A DNA stretch of 64,000 nucleotides from Actinomycetes bacterium (GTDB lineage: Bacteria > Actinomycetota > Acidimicrobiia > Acidimicrobiales > Acidimicrobilacustridaceae), in assembly GCA_029782145.1 (NCBI GenBank), contig JAKOVH010000030.1, forward strand, positions 248,001-312,000. The letters run 5' to 3'. A program made the position numbers and the translations under genes. Under the pieces are notes generated by a model. The model made no database searches, had not been told where the DNA came from, and worked only from the letters and a program-made list of their open reading frames with translations. Every line of letters begins with the position of its first letter. Positions within the stretch are counted from its first letter, which is position 1. Shown piece by piece: positions 51,918-61,017 of this stretch.

Positions 51918-53369
51918 GTGGCTGAGGCGAGTGGTCGGCAGCACACCACGACCGGAGGGCACGGGCTGCTGCCGGTCCGGCTCGAGGAGGTCATGAGCCC
52001 CGCCGACGCGGTGCTGTGGGACATCGAGCACGACCCGGTGCTGCGATCGACCATCGTCGCCGTCGCCCTGTTCGACCGGGCCCCCGACTGGGACCGCCTG
52101 GTCGCCCGCATGGAGCGCGCCGTCGTGCAGGTGCCACGGCTGGGTCAGCGGGTCGTGCCCACCCCCTTCTCGCTGGGCCCGCCCCGGTGGGTGCCCGATC
52201 CGCACTTCGACCTCGCCTACCACCTGCGCAGGGTGCACGCGCCCGCGCCCCACGACCTGTCCACCGTGCTGGCCATCGCCGAGCCCATCGCCCAGGCGGC
52301 CTTCGACCGCCAGCGCCCGTTGTGGGAGTTCACCCTCGTCGAGGGCCTCGAGGACGGCCAGGCGGCGCTCATCCAGAAGGTGCACCACTCCCTCACCGAC
52401 GGGGTGGGCGGGGTGCAGCTCGCCCTCGCCATCCTCGACGACCGCCCCGACGTCCCGATCGACCCGCCGGTGCCGCTGCCCCACGGCCGCCCGCCCGCCG
52501 TGCCGAACCCGCTCGTGATGCTGGCCCGGGCCGCCGCCGACCAGGTCGAGGGGGCGGTCCGGGCGGTGGGCACGATGCGCGAGACCGTCGAGCGGGTCGT
52601 GCCCCAGCTCGGTGACCTCGTGCCGTCGACGTACCGCCTGCTCAAGCCGATCGCCGCGCCGGCTTCACCGGTCCTGCGCGGCCGCAGCCTGTGCCGGCGC
52701 CTCGGCGTGCTGGAGGTCCCGATGGAGGACCTGCGCCGGGCGGCCAAGGTGGCCGGCGGCAGCATCAACGACGCCTTCCTGGCTGCCATCGTCGGCGGCG
52801 TCTCCCGCTACCACATCCGTCACGCCAGCGCCCTCGAGCAGATCCGCATCACCATGCCGATCAACGGGCGCACCGACGACGACCCCTTCGCCGGGAACCG
52901 GTTCACGCCCGCCCGCTTCGCCGCCCCCGCCGACATCGCCGACCCGGTGGAGCGCATGCGGGTCGTCGGGCAGCTGGCGCGGGCCTGGCGCGACGAGCCG
53001 GCCATCGAGTTCGCCGACGGTCTGGCCAGCGCCCTAGAGATGCTCCCGGTTCCCCTCACCGCCGCGGTCTTCCGGGCCATGCTGGCCAACGTCGACCTGG
53101 TCGCCAGCAACGTGCCCGGCATCCCGCAGCGGTGCTGGATCGCGGGGGCGGAGATGGTCCGCGAGTTCCCGTTCGCACCGCCGTCCGGCTCGGCGCTGTC
53201 GATCACCTTGATGTCCCACGTCGACACGGCGTGCATCGGCGTGGCCTGCGACACGGCGGCGGTCACCGACCCGGACCTCCTGTGCCACTGCCTGCAGGAG
53301 GGCTTCGACGAGGTCGTGGCCGTGGGCCGCGGCGGGTCGGGCCCGGGCGGCGACGGCTCGACCGGCTGA
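51918..53369 (+). CDS. WS/DGAT wax ester synthase/diacylglycerol acyltransferase
   Basis: A 483-residue acyltransferase. The catalytic motif HHSLTDG is at residues 156-162, inside ALIQKVHHSLTDGVGGVQLAL. MSPADAVLWDIEHD near the N-terminus, GGSINDAFLAAIVGGVSRYH and VASNVPGIPQRCWIAGAEM near the end are typical of bacterial WS/DGAT. It makes wax esters or triacylglycerol from acyl-CoA at the membrane or lipid-droplet surface, so this organism may store neutral lipid. GTG at 51918 is preceded by GAGAGGAGCACGAG. It converges on the FadD15-like ligase with five bases between stops. Confidence 0.9.
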   Translation: MAEASGRQHTTTGGHGLLPVRLEEVMSPADAVLWDIEHDPVLRSTIVAVALFDRAPDWDRLVARMERAVVQVPRLGQRVVPTPFSLGPPRWVPDPHFDLAYHLRRVHAPAPHDLSTVLAIAEPIAQAAFDRQRPLWEFTLVEGLEDGQAALIQKVHHSLTDGVGGVQLALAILDDRPDVPIDPPVPLPHGRPPAVPNPLVMLARAAADQVEGAVRAVGTMRETVERVVPQLGDLVPSTYRLLKPIAAPASPVLRGRSLCRRLGVLEVPMEDLRRAAKVAGGSINDAFLAAIVGGVSRYHIRHASALEQIRITMPINGRTDDDPFAGNRFTPARFAAPADIADPVERMRVVGQLARAWRDEPAIEFADGLASALEMLPVPLTAAVFRAMLANVDLVASNVPGIPQRCWIAGAEMVREFPFAPPSGSALSITLMSHVDTACIGVACDTAAVTDPDLLCHCLQEGFDEVVAVGRGGSGPGGDGSTG

Positions 53370-53374
53370 CGCCG

Positions 53375-55189
53375 CTACTTGGCGTAGAGCGACTCGATGA
53401 TGTCGGCGTAGCGCTCGGCCACGACCTGGCGCTTGACCTTCAGCGTCGGGGTGAGCTCCCCCCCGGCCACCGTGAGGTCGTGCGCCAGCACGTGCCAGCG
53501 CTTGATGCCCTCCACCCGGGCGTGCTCGCGGTTGACCCGCTCGACGCTGTCGGCGACCTCCTGGAGCACCTCCGGGTCGGAGGCCAGCGCCTCGACCGGG
53601 CCGCTGCGCTGGTGGTGGGCGGCCCACTCGTGGAGGGCCTCGTCGTCGAGGGTGAGCAGGGCGGTGAGGTAGGGGCGGCCGTCGCCCACCACCACAGCCT
53701 GGGAGATGAGCGGCTCGTAGCGCAGACGGGTCTCGATCTCGCTGGGTGAGATGTTCTTGCCGGCGGCGTTGATGATGAGGTCCTTCTTGCGTCCCGTGAT
53801 GGCGAGGTAGCGCTGGGAGTCGACGGTGCCCAGGTCGCCGGTGTGCATCCACCCCTCGTCGTCGAGCAGCTCGGCGGTGCCGGCCTCGTTTCGGTAGTAG
53901 CCGGTGGTGACGTTCCTGCCCCTGGTGAGGATCTCGCCGTCGGCGGCGATGCGGACCTCCACCCCGGGCACGGCGGTGCCCACCGTGCCGATGCGGATGG
54001 CGCCCGGCGGGTTCATGGTGGTGACGCCGCAGTTCTCGGTCTGGCCGTACACCTCGGCCACCGGGAGGTTCATCCCGTGGAACCAGCGCAGCAGGTCGGG
54101 GTGCACGGGAGCGGCGGCGCACACGAGGTAGCGGGCCTTGTCGAGGCCCAGCTCGGCCCGGATGGTGCGCCCGACGAGGGCGTCGAGGGCCTTGTACTGG
54201 GCCAGCTCGAACAGCGACAGCTCGGGCCCCGAGCCGGTGACCCGGCCCCGGCGGGCCACCAGGTTCAGGTACCGCTCGGCCAGCTGGCGCTGCGGGGTCG
54301 AGAGGGTCTCGACCTTCTCCCTGACGCCCTCGCGGAACTTCTCCCACACGCGCGGCACGGCGAAGAAGATCGTGGGCCGGCACGCCTGGAGGTCGGTGGG
54401 GACCGACGCCAGGCTCTCGGCGAACCACGTCTCGCCGCCGGCGAGCACCTGGCCGAAGTCGCTGGTCGTGCGCTCGGCGATGTGCGACAGCGGGAGGAAC
54501 GACAAGAAGCGGTCGTCGGGCCCGACGGGGATGACCCGGGTGATGTTGTCGATGTTGGCGGCGATGTTGCCGTGGGTGAGCATGGCCCCCTTCGGCCGCC
54601 CGGTGGTGCCCGAGGTGTAGACGATGGTGGCCAGGTCGTCGTTGTGGATGGCCGCGGTGCGCTCGGCCACGACGGTGGGGTGCTCGGCCAGCTCCTTCTC
54701 GGCGAGGTGCTCGAGATCCTCGAGGTCGCCGACGAACTCGTGGTCGAGCCCGTCGCCCCGGTCGAACACGAACACCCGCACGAGGTCGGGCAGCTCGTCG
54801 CGGCGCAGCAGCACCTTCGAGAGCTGGTCGATGTTCTCCACGAACGCGAACCGGCAGCCCGAGTGGCCGAGCACGTAGGCGACCTGGCTCGACGAGTTGG
54901 TGGGGTACACCGGCACGGTGACGCCGCCCGCGGACATGATGCCGAGGTCGGCCAGGTGCCACTCCCGCCGGTTGCCGGACAGGATGCCGACCCGGTCGCC
55001 GGCCTCGAGGCCGAGCTGCACCAGCCCGGCCGCCACGTGGCGGACGCTGGTGGCGTAGTCGTCCCAGGTCATCGTCTCCCAGCCCTCGCCGTCGGCCGAC
55101 CGGCGGCGCAGCGCCGGGCGGGGGCCGTAGCGGGCGGCGTTGCCCCAGAAGACGTCGACGATGGAGGTGCCAGGCGGTTGATCGGCCAC
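53375..55189 (-). CDS. Long-chain fatty-acid--CoA ligase (FadD15-like)
   Basis: A 604-residue AMP-dependent ligase of the long-chain type. The nucleotide loop is IVYTSGTTGRPKGAMLTH, the 'Y-Q/G-TE' motif VYGQTENCG, the hinge WMHTGDLGTVDSQRYLAITGRKKDLIINAAGKNISP, and the C-terminus GELTPTLKVKRQVVAERY. It would charge fatty acids for storage or phospholipid synthesis, fitting the neighbouring WS/DGAT. A leaderless GTG at 55189 is chosen: TACCTT at 55196-55201 lies six bases upstream, and the alternative ATG at 55222 lies before that promoter. Confidence 0.9.
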   Translation of the reverse strand: MADQPPGTSIVDVFWGNAARYGPRPALRRRSADGEGWETMTWDDYATSVRHVAAGLVQLGLEAGDRVGILSGNRREWHLADLGIMSAGGVTVPVYPTNSSSQVAYVLGHSGCRFAFVENIDQLSKVLLRRDELPDLVRVFVFDRGDGLDHEFVGDLEDLEHLAEKELAEHPTVVAERTAAIHNDDLATIVYTSGTTGRPKGAMLTHGNIAANIDNITRVIPVGPDDRFLSFLPLSHIAERTTSDFGQVLAGGETWFAESLASVPTDLQACRPTIFFAVPRVWEKFREGVREKVETLSTPQRQLAERYLNLVARRGRVTGSGPELSLFELAQYKALDALVGRTIRAELGLDKARYLVCAAAPVHPDLLRWFHGMNLPVAEVYGQTENCGVTTMNPPGAIRIGTVGTAVPGVEVRIAADGEILTRGRNVTTGYYRNEAGTAELLDDEGWMHTGDLGTVDSQRYLAITGRKKDLIINAAGKNISPSEIETRLRYEPLISQAVVVGDGRPYLTALLTLDDEALHEWAAHHQRSGPVEALASDPEVLQEVADSVERVNREHARVEGIKRWHVLAHDLTVAGGELTPTLKVKRQVVAERYADIIESLYAK

Positions 55190-55195
55190 GACGTC

Positions 55196-55201
55196 AAGGT
55201 A
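55196..55201 (-). promoter_or_regulatory. -10 hexamer TACCTT of the FadD15-like gene
   Basis: TACCTT on the minus strand ends six bases before the GTG at 55189 and decides the start. Confidence 0.5.
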
Positions 55202-55264
55202 CCCACACGAGACGGATGTCACCCGGGGCGTTGGTCACCAGAGGGCGGTGACCTCTGCCGTTGC

Positions 55265-55270
55265 TACCGT
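55265..55270 (+). promoter_or_regulatory. -10 hexamer TACCGT of the small membrane protein gene
   Basis: TACCGT ends eight bases before the GTG at 55279, with no ribosome-binding sequence. Confidence 0.45.
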
Positions 55271-55278
55271 CGCGGGCC

Positions 55279-55500
55279 GTGGCCAACCGCAAGAAGACCC
55301 GTCGACCCCGCAAGCCGCAGCACCACCTGCCCAAGGTGGGCACGCCGGCCGACGACGCCTACCGGCTCCAGCACAGCCGCGAGGACCTGCTCGACTTCGG
55401 TCTGACCCGGCCCAAGAGCAGGGCGGTGAACTGGGTGATCGGTCTGGTGGCGCTGGTGGTGCTGGCCCTCGGGGCCGTGGCCCTCATCGCCCTCACCTGA
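55279..55500 (+). CDS. Small single-pass membrane protein of unknown function
   Basis: A 73-residue protein I do not recognise. The first 20 residues are strongly basic (ANRKKTRRPRKPQHHLPK), a middle part is polar, and residues about 50-73 form one transmembrane helix (NWVIGLVALVVLALGAVALIALT) that reaches the C-terminus. This is a tail-anchored layout with a basic cytosolic head. It diverges from the FadD15-like gene and lies before a convergent SDR gene. The leaderless GTG at 55279 is preferred over the ATG at 55261 upstream of the -10. Confidence 0.7.
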   Translation: MANRKKTRRPRKPQHHLPKVGTPADDAYRLQHSREDLLDFGLTRPKSRAVNWVIGLVALVVLALGAVALIALT

Positions 55501-55537
55501 AGGGCGGGGCGGGCGGCCGGGAGGGGCCGAGGGAGGG

Positions 55538-56311
55538 TCAGAGGGTGCCGACCAGGCCCCCGTCGACGGGCAGCACGGCGCCGTTGACGTAGGCGCCCGC
55601 CTTCGAGCACAAGAAGATGGCGGCCCCGGCCATGTCGGAGGGCTCACCGATGCGCCGCAGCGGGATCTGCTCCCGGATGGCGTCGCCGAAGGCCTCCAGG
55701 GTGGCGGCCATCATCTTCGACTCGAACGGCCCCGGGGCGATGGCGTTGACGGTGATGTTGTCCGGCGCCAGGCGCTTGGCCAGCACCCGGGTCATGTGGT
55801 GCAGCGCCGCCTTGGCCGCCGAGTAGCTGTAGGTCTCGAGGGCGGGCACGTGCAGGCCGTCGATGGAGCCGATGTTCACGACCCGGGCGGGCACCTCGTG
55901 GGTGCCGGCGGCGGCCAGCGCCGGCCGCAGGTGCTTGGTGAGGTGGAACACCCCCTTGACGTTGAGGTCGAGCACGCGGTCCCAGGCGGCGTCGTCGAAC
56001 TCGTCGAGGGGGGCGCCCCAGGTGGCGCCCGCGTTGTTGACGAGGATGTCGAGGCGGCCGCCCTCGCGCTCGCTCACCTCGGCGGCGAGGCGTCGGCACT
56101 CGTCCTCGCGCGACAGGTCGGCCGGCACGGACAGGCACTCCCCGGCCTCGCCGAGCTCGTCGGCGACCCGGTCGCACACGTCGGCCTTGCGCGACGACAC
56201 GTACACCTTGGCGCCCGCCTCCACGAAGCCCCGGGCGATCATGAGCCCGATGCCGCGGCTGCCGCCGGTGACGAGCGCGGTCTTGCCGGAGATGTCGAAC
56301 AGCTCGGTCAC
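55538..56311 (-). CDS. SDR family oxidoreductase
   Basis: A 257-residue classical SDR. TGGSRGIGLMIARGF is the nucleotide loop, SSRKADVC after strand 2 suggests NADP, NNAG is present, and YSYSAAKAALHHMTRVLA holds the Tyr-Lys pair. IAPGPFESKMM and VNGAVLPVDGGL are typical. It could be a 3-ketoacyl or ketone reductase. GTG at 56311 is chosen because GGAGG lies seven bases before it. The SnoaL-like gene upstream on the same strand ends 46 nt earlier and may be in the same operon. Confidence 0.86.
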   Translation of the reverse strand: MTELFDISGKTALVTGGSRGIGLMIARGFVEAGAKVYVSSRKADVCDRVADELGEAGECLSVPADLSREDECRRLAAEVSEREGGRLDILVNNAGATWGAPLDEFDDAAWDRVLDLNVKGVFHLTKHLRPALAAAGTHEVPARVVNIGSIDGLHVPALETYSYSAAKAALHHMTRVLAKRLAPDNITVNAIAPGPFESKMMAATLEAFGDAIREQIPLRRIGEPSDMAGAAIFLCSKAGAYVNGAVLPVDGGLVGTL

Positions 56312-56357
56312 GAGGGGCCTCCGTGGGTCAGCGAGGAGCACACCGCTGCCGGGGTGG

Positions 56358-56807
56358 TCACTCGGTGGGCACCTCGATGAGGAGGTGCTGGGACAGGTCG
56401 CCGAACAGGCGCATGCACATGCGCTTCTCGGCGTAGCGCCAGGTGCCCTCGACCTTCTCGAAGCGGTCGACGTAGGCGCCGGCGATGATCGGCTGCAGCG
56501 GCAGCAGGTCGGTCTGCTGCAGCACCGTGAAACGGGCCCGGCAGGTGGCGGTGAGCCCGTCGTCGGCCACCTCGACGAGCGGGTTGGTGAGCACGTGCTG
56601 GGTCTTCGGCGTGCCGTCGTCGTAGCGGCGGGTGGTGGCGTGGTACATCGCCGTGACCGCCTCGGCCCCCGAGGCGAGCACGTTGCCGTCCTCGTCGGCG
56701 ATGGCGCCGTGGGCGAACAGCGCCCCGATGCCCTCGAAGTCGCCGGCGTCGACGAGCTCGGCGTAGCGGTACAGCAGGTTCTCGATGCTCCCGCGGGCGT
56801 CGTCCAT
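56358..56807 (-). CDS. SnoaL/NTF2-like domain protein
   Basis: A 149-residue protein with the NTF2-like pattern: SIENLLYRYAELVDAGDFEGIGALFAHGAIADE at the N-terminus and GAYVDRFEKVEGTWRYAEKRMCMRLFGDLS at the C-terminus. It is full length for the group and lacks clear catalytic residues, although the Tyr/Asp-rich pocket of cyclases or isomerases cannot be excluded. It precedes an SDR gene by 46 nt on the same strand and has a 250-nt region upstream that separates it from the GGDEF gene, with no other feature seen there. Confidence 0.8.
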   Translation of the reverse strand: MDDARGSIENLLYRYAELVDAGDFEGIGALFAHGAIADEDGNVLASGAEAVTAMYHATTRRYDDGTPKTQHVLTNPLVEVADDGLTATCRARFTVLQQTDLLPLQPIIAGAYVDRFEKVEGTWRYAEKRMCMRLFGDLSQHLLIEVPTE

Positions 56808-57057
56808 GGGCGGAGGCTACAGCGAGAGGCGCCCGGCGGTCGGAGGGGGCATGCTGGGCGCAGAGCGGCGCGGGAAGGAGTGCGGGAAGGGGTGGCGAGG
56901 AGCCGTCGCACGTGATCGAGGTCGGAGGAATGGGCCGAACGGACCAATTCGCGGCGAGCCCGTGGCCACGCAGCGTGGTGGTGCGTAGGCTGCGGCATCG
57001 GGTCGGAGGTTCGCCGCCCGTGAGATGCGGCGGCGGCTCGGCCGTGCGGGAGTCCAG

Positions 57058-58416
57058 ATGAGCGATCAGGGGCGCGAGCAGCGGGGAGACGACGCCGGAG
57101 CGCGTCGCCCGGCCGACTCGGTCCTGGGGCCCGCCGCCACCGCCGTGTTCGACCACATACCGGTCGGGGCCGCCGTGCTCGGTGGCTCCGGGGTGGTCCG
57201 CCACGCCAACGCCGTGCTGGCCGACCTGCTCGGGATGCGGGCCGAGCAGCTCGTCGGGCGGGCGCTGGCCGACCTGGTGGAACCCGACGAGCGCGCCGGG
57301 CTGGCCTCGCTCATCGACGACCTGGCGTCGGGCCGCCGCAACGCCTTCGAGTGCCTGCTGCCCGCGTCGCCTGCGGCGCTGTCCGGCCTGGCGTGGCCCA
57401 TCCGGGCGCACGTGGCGCCGGTGTTCGGCCCCGACGGCCGCGTCGAGAGCCTGGTGCTGCAGGTCTTCGAGTTCGGCCCCGCCGAGGGGCCGGCGCCGAC
57501 CCCGCTGCCCGCCGGGCTGGCCGCCGTGCTCGAGGAGGGCTCGGACTTCCTGCTCACCGTGGCCGCCGACGGCAGCCTCACCTACGGCAACCGGGCCGCC
57601 CGCGAGTGGCTCGGCGTCGGGCTCCCCGGCGGCGCCACCCACCTCTCCGACGTGCTGGAGCGCAGCAGCGTCGAGCAGTACCGCGACGTGGTCGAGCCGC
57701 TCCTGGCCACCGACGGCAGCTGGCAGGGCGAGCTCACGCTGCGCACCCGACAGGGCCGGGCCGTGTCGGTGTCGGCGCGCATCGTGGCCCACGGGCCGGC
57801 GAACGGCGCGGGTGGCCGGGGCGCGGTGTCGATCCTCGCCCGCGACATCACCGAGCTGAAGACGGCCGAGCGCAAGCTGCGCCAGCTGGCGACCCACGAC
57901 TACCTGACCGGGCTGCCCAACCGCCTCCTGCTCTACGACCGCCTCGAGCTGGCCCTCAACCGCTACACCCGCTACGGCACGCCGGTGGCGCTGCTGTTCT
58001 GCGACCTCGACGGGTTCAAGCCGGTGAACGACGCGTTCGGGCACCAGGTGGGCGACGCCGTGCTCACCGAGGTCGCCGACCGCATCCACTCCGTCGTGCG
58101 CGACACCGACACCGCCGCCCGGCTGGGCGGCGACGAGTTCGGCGTGCTCGTGGAGGGCATCGACGACCTCGACCTGCTCACCACGGTGGCCCGCCGGCTG
58201 GTCGACGTGATCTCCGAGCCGGTCAACGTCGGCGGCACGACCGCGCAGGTCGGTGCGTCGATCGGACTGGTCGTGGCGTCGGAGGCGTGCAGCGAGCCCG
58301 ACTCCCTGGTGGCCGCGGCCGACGCGGCGATGTACCGCGCCAAGAACGACGGCCGGGGCCGCTTCCACGTGTGGAGCGCCGCCGACGCTCAGCCCGGGGG
58401 CGGCAGGGACGGGTGA
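57058..58416 (+). CDS. PAS-PAS-GGDEF diguanylate cyclase
   Basis: A 452-residue signalling protein. Two PAS-like domains lie at about 24-140 and 155-268 and are followed by a GGDEF domain at about 276-445. The GGDEF motif (357-361, RLGGDEF) is intact, and RDTD at 348-351 lies five residues before it, forming the inhibitory I-site. It should make cyclic di-GMP and be product-inhibited. There is no EAL domain, signal peptide or transmembrane helix, so it is cytosolic and the PAS domains would sense an internal cue. GGGAG lies just before the ATG at 57058. Confidence 0.9.
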   Translation: MSDQGREQRGDDAGARRPADSVLGPAATAVFDHIPVGAAVLGGSGVVRHANAVLADLLGMRAEQLVGRALADLVEPDERAGLASLIDDLASGRRNAFECLLPASPAALSGLAWPIRAHVAPVFGPDGRVESLVLQVFEFGPAEGPAPTPLPAGLAAVLEEGSDFLLTVAADGSLTYGNRAAREWLGVGLPGGATHLSDVLERSSVEQYRDVVEPLLATDGSWQGELTLRTRQGRAVSVSARIVAHGPANGAGGRGAVSILARDITELKTAERKLRQLATHDYLTGLPNRLLLYDRLELALNRYTRYGTPVALLFCDLDGFKPVNDAFGHQVGDAVLTEVADRIHSVVRDTDTAARLGGDEFGVLVEGIDDLDLLTTVARRLVDVISEPVNVGGTTAQVGASIGLVVASEACSEPDSLVAAADAAMYRAKNDGRGRFHVWSAADAQPGGGRDG

Positions 58417-58450
58417 CCCGGGGGCCGGCAAGGGCGCCGGCCCCCGGGTC
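58415..58450. terminator. GC-rich hairpin between convergent genes
   Basis: Arms of 15 bases (58415-58429 and 58436-58450) pair perfectly around AAGGGC. It begins within the stop codon of the GGDEF gene and ends five bases before the stop of the hydratase gene, as a bidirectional terminator would. Confidence 0.65.
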
Positions 58451-58455
58451 CCTGG

Positions 58456-59115
58456 TCAGCCGCCGGCCCGCAGCCGCTCGATGGTGGGGCCGTGGAGGAT
58501 GCGCTTGTGGGTCGCCATCACGCCGCGGTCCTTGCCGGCCAGGGCGGCCGCCCACGCCACCGCCCGATCGAGCAGCTCGGCCTCGGGTGCCACCTCGGCG
58601 ACGATGCCGGCGGCGAGGGCCTCGGGTGCGGTGAAGCGGTGCCCGGTGACCAGCATGCGGTGCACCGCCGGGGCGGGGAGGGTGGCCGACAGCAGCGCCG
58701 CCATGCCCTCCCCGACAGGGAGGCCGAGGTCGACCTCCGGCATGCACCAGTAGCCCCTGTCCTCGCGCATGGTGATGCGGTCGTGGGCGCTGCTGAGCAG
58801 GGCGCCGGCCCCGAAGGCGTGGCCGTTCACCGCGGCGACGGTGACCCCGGCGAAGCCGAGGATGCGTCCCCAGAGCCGGTGCAGCTCCCGGATCATGGGC
58901 CCGGCGTCGGCCTGGTTCGCGCCCATCCACTCGAGGTCCAGGCCGTTGCTGTAGAAGCGCCCGGTGCCGGTGGTGACGAGCGCCAGCGGGCCCTCCCTGC
59001 CCTCCACCTCGTCGAGGACCTCGTGCCAGCGCGCCACCGTCGCCCCGTCGAAGCGGTTCTCGCCATCGGCCATCGTCACCACGGCCACCTCGCCGTGCCA
59101 GCTGAGCTCGACCAT
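58456..59115 (-). CDS. Enoyl-CoA hydratase/isomerase family protein (short)
   Basis: A 219-residue crotonase-fold protein, shorter than the usual 260 because the C-terminal helices are reduced. VAVVTMADGENRFDGATVARW, TGRFYSNGLDLEWM and VNGHAFGAGALLSSAHDRITM mark the fold and oxyanion hole. The 'GENRFD' and 'SNGLDL' forms and the short C-terminus resemble delta3-delta2-enoyl-CoA isomerases. It would shift a double bond during unsaturated acyl breakdown. It diverges from a FadE5-like gene. Confidence 0.83.
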   Translation of the reverse strand: MVELSWHGEVAVVTMADGENRFDGATVARWHEVLDEVEGREGPLALVTTGTGRFYSNGLDLEWMGANQADAGPMIRELHRLWGRILGFAGVTVAAVNGHAFGAGALLSSAHDRITMREDRGYWCMPEVDLGLPVGEGMAALLSATLPAPAVHRMLVTGHRFTAPEALAAGIVAEVAPEAELLDRAVAWAAALAGKDRGVMATHKRILHGPTIERLRAGG

Positions 59116-59190
59116 GGCCCGAGCATGGCACGTCGCCGGTGGCCGGCTACCGATCGGTAGCTCGCCGGGTCGGCCTCGCCTGCACGGGTC

Positions 59191-59196
59191 TAGCCT
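59191..59196 (+). promoter_or_regulatory. -10 hexamer TAGCCT of the FadE5-like gene
   Basis: TAGCCT ends seven bases before the GTG at 59204 and decides this leaderless start. Confidence 0.5.
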
Positions 59197-59203
59197 CGCA
59201 GTC

Positions 59204-61012
59204 GTGGCTGACTACCGACCCCCGCTCCGAGACATCCACTTCGTGCTCGACCACCTCACCGACGTGGGCGCACTGTGCGAGCTCCCGGCGTTCGCCGGCC
59301 TCGACCCCGACACGATCAAGGGGGTGCTCGAGGAGAACGCCCGCTTCATCGCCGAGGTGGTGGCGCCGCTGAACCGGGTGGGCGACCTCGAAGGCAGCCG
59401 CCACGACCCCGCCACCAACACCGTGCGCACGCCCGCCGGCTTCGTCGACGCCTACCACCAGTACGTCGCCGCCGGGTGGGGCGGCGTGCCCTTCCCCGCC
59501 GAGTACGACGGCGGCGGCTTCCCGTGGCTCGTCGGCATCGCCATGCAGGAGCTCATCTCGTCGGCGAACATGGCGTTCTCGATGGCACCGCTGCTCACCC
59601 AGGGCGCCATCGACCTGCTCATGCACCACGGCAGCGAGGAGCAGAAGGAGCGCTACCTCAAGAAGATGGTGACGGGGGAGTGGACCGGCACCATGAACCT
59701 CACCGAGCCGGAGGCCGGCTCCGACGTGGGGGCGGTGCGCACCAAGGCGGTGCCGGCCGACGACGGCAGCTGGCGCATCACCGGCACCAAGATCTTCATC
59801 TCCTTCGGCGAGCACGACATGGCCGAGAACATCGTCCACCTGGTGCTGGCCCGCGTGCCCGACGCGCCTCCCGGCACCAAGGGCATCTCGTGCTTCATCG
59901 TGCCGAAGTTCCTCGTCGGCGACGACGGCTCGCTCGGGGAGCGCAACGACGTGGCCTGCGTGTCGATCGAGCACAAGATGGGCATCAAGGCCAGCCCCAC
60001 GTGCGTGATGAGCTACGGCGAGAAGGGCGAGGGCGCCGTGGGCTACCTCATCGGCGAGGCCAACCAGGGCATGCGCTACATGTTCACGATGATGAACAAC
60101 GCCCGGCTCTCGGTCGGGCTCGAGGGCCTGGCCCTGGCCGAGCGGGCCTACCAGGACGCGCTCCAGTACGCGCAGGAGCGGCGCCAGGGCCGGGCCCCGG
60201 GCGCTCCGGCGGGGGAGACCTCGCTCATCGTCGAGCTGCCCGACGTGCGCCGCATGCTGCTCACCATGAAGGCGCTCGTCGACGCCATGCGGGCGATCAT
60301 CTACACCAACGCCCAGGCCATCGACCTGGCCACCCACCACCCCGACCCCGACGTGCGCCAGCGCAACCAGGAGCTCGTCGAGCTGCTCACCCCGGTGTCG
60401 AAGGGCTTCGGCACCGACATGGGCATCGAGTGCACGTCGCTCGCCATCCAGGTCTACGGCGGCATGGGCTACATCGAGGAGTCGGGCGTCCCTCAGCACT
60501 TCCGCGACGCCCGCATCACCTCGATCTACGAGGGCACCAACGGCATCCAGGCCATGGACCTCGTCGGCCGCAAGCTCCCCATGCGCGCCGGCGGCGTGAT
60601 CACCGACTTCCTGGCCGGCGTGGCTGCGCTCGACGCCGAGCTGGCCGCCGCCGGTGACGAGCTCGCCGTCGTGCGCGAGCAGCTGGCCGCCGCGCTGGCC
60701 GTCGTCACCGACACCGTGCAGTGGCTCATGGAGCACGGGCTCGCCGACGTGCGCAACGCCCTCGCCGGCGCCACGCCGTTCCTGCGCATGTTCGGGCTGC
60801 TGGTGGGCGGCCGCTACCTCGCCGAGGCGGCGCTGGCGGCGCGGGCCGACCTCGCCGAGGGCGAGGGCGACACCGACCACCTCCGGGCCCGCCTGGTCAT
60901 CGCCCGCTTCTACGCCGAGAACCTCCTGCCGGCCGTCGCCGGCCTGGCTCCCGCGGTGCAGGCCGGCTTCGACGACCTCTACGCCGTGGGCCCCGAGGCC
61001 CTCGCCGGCTGA
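59204..61012 (+). CDS. Long acyl-CoA dehydrogenase (FadE5-like)
   Basis: A 602-residue acyl-CoA dehydrogenase about 200 residues longer than the common type. It has the core parts TMNLTEPEAGSDVGAVRTKA, ITGTKIFISFGEHDMAENI and the catalytic-Glu segment SIYEGTNGIQAMDLVGRKL. The C-terminal addition (about 460-602) is an extra helical domain (ACDH_C), as in mycobacterial FadE5 and related enzymes for long acyl chains. It would make trans-2-enoyl-CoA. The leaderless GTG at 59204 is supported by TAGCCT upstream. lgt follows with a five-base gap. Confidence 0.9.
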   Translation: MADYRPPLRDIHFVLDHLTDVGALCELPAFAGLDPDTIKGVLEENARFIAEVVAPLNRVGDLEGSRHDPATNTVRTPAGFVDAYHQYVAAGWGGVPFPAEYDGGGFPWLVGIAMQELISSANMAFSMAPLLTQGAIDLLMHHGSEEQKERYLKKMVTGEWTGTMNLTEPEAGSDVGAVRTKAVPADDGSWRITGTKIFISFGEHDMAENIVHLVLARVPDAPPGTKGISCFIVPKFLVGDDGSLGERNDVACVSIEHKMGIKASPTCVMSYGEKGEGAVGYLIGEANQGMRYMFTMMNNARLSVGLEGLALAERAYQDALQYAQERRQGRAPGAPAGETSLIVELPDVRRMLLTMKALVDAMRAIIYTNAQAIDLATHHPDPDVRQRNQELVELLTPVSKGFGTDMGIECTSLAIQVYGGMGYIEESGVPQHFRDARITSIYEGTNGIQAMDLVGRKLPMRAGGVITDFLAGVAALDAELAAAGDELAVVREQLAAALAVVTDTVQWLMEHGLADVRNALAGATPFLRMFGLLVGGRYLAEAALAARADLAEGEGDTDHLRARLVIARFYAENLLPAVAGLAPAVQAGFDDLYAVGPEALAG

Positions 61013-61017
61013 CGGCG

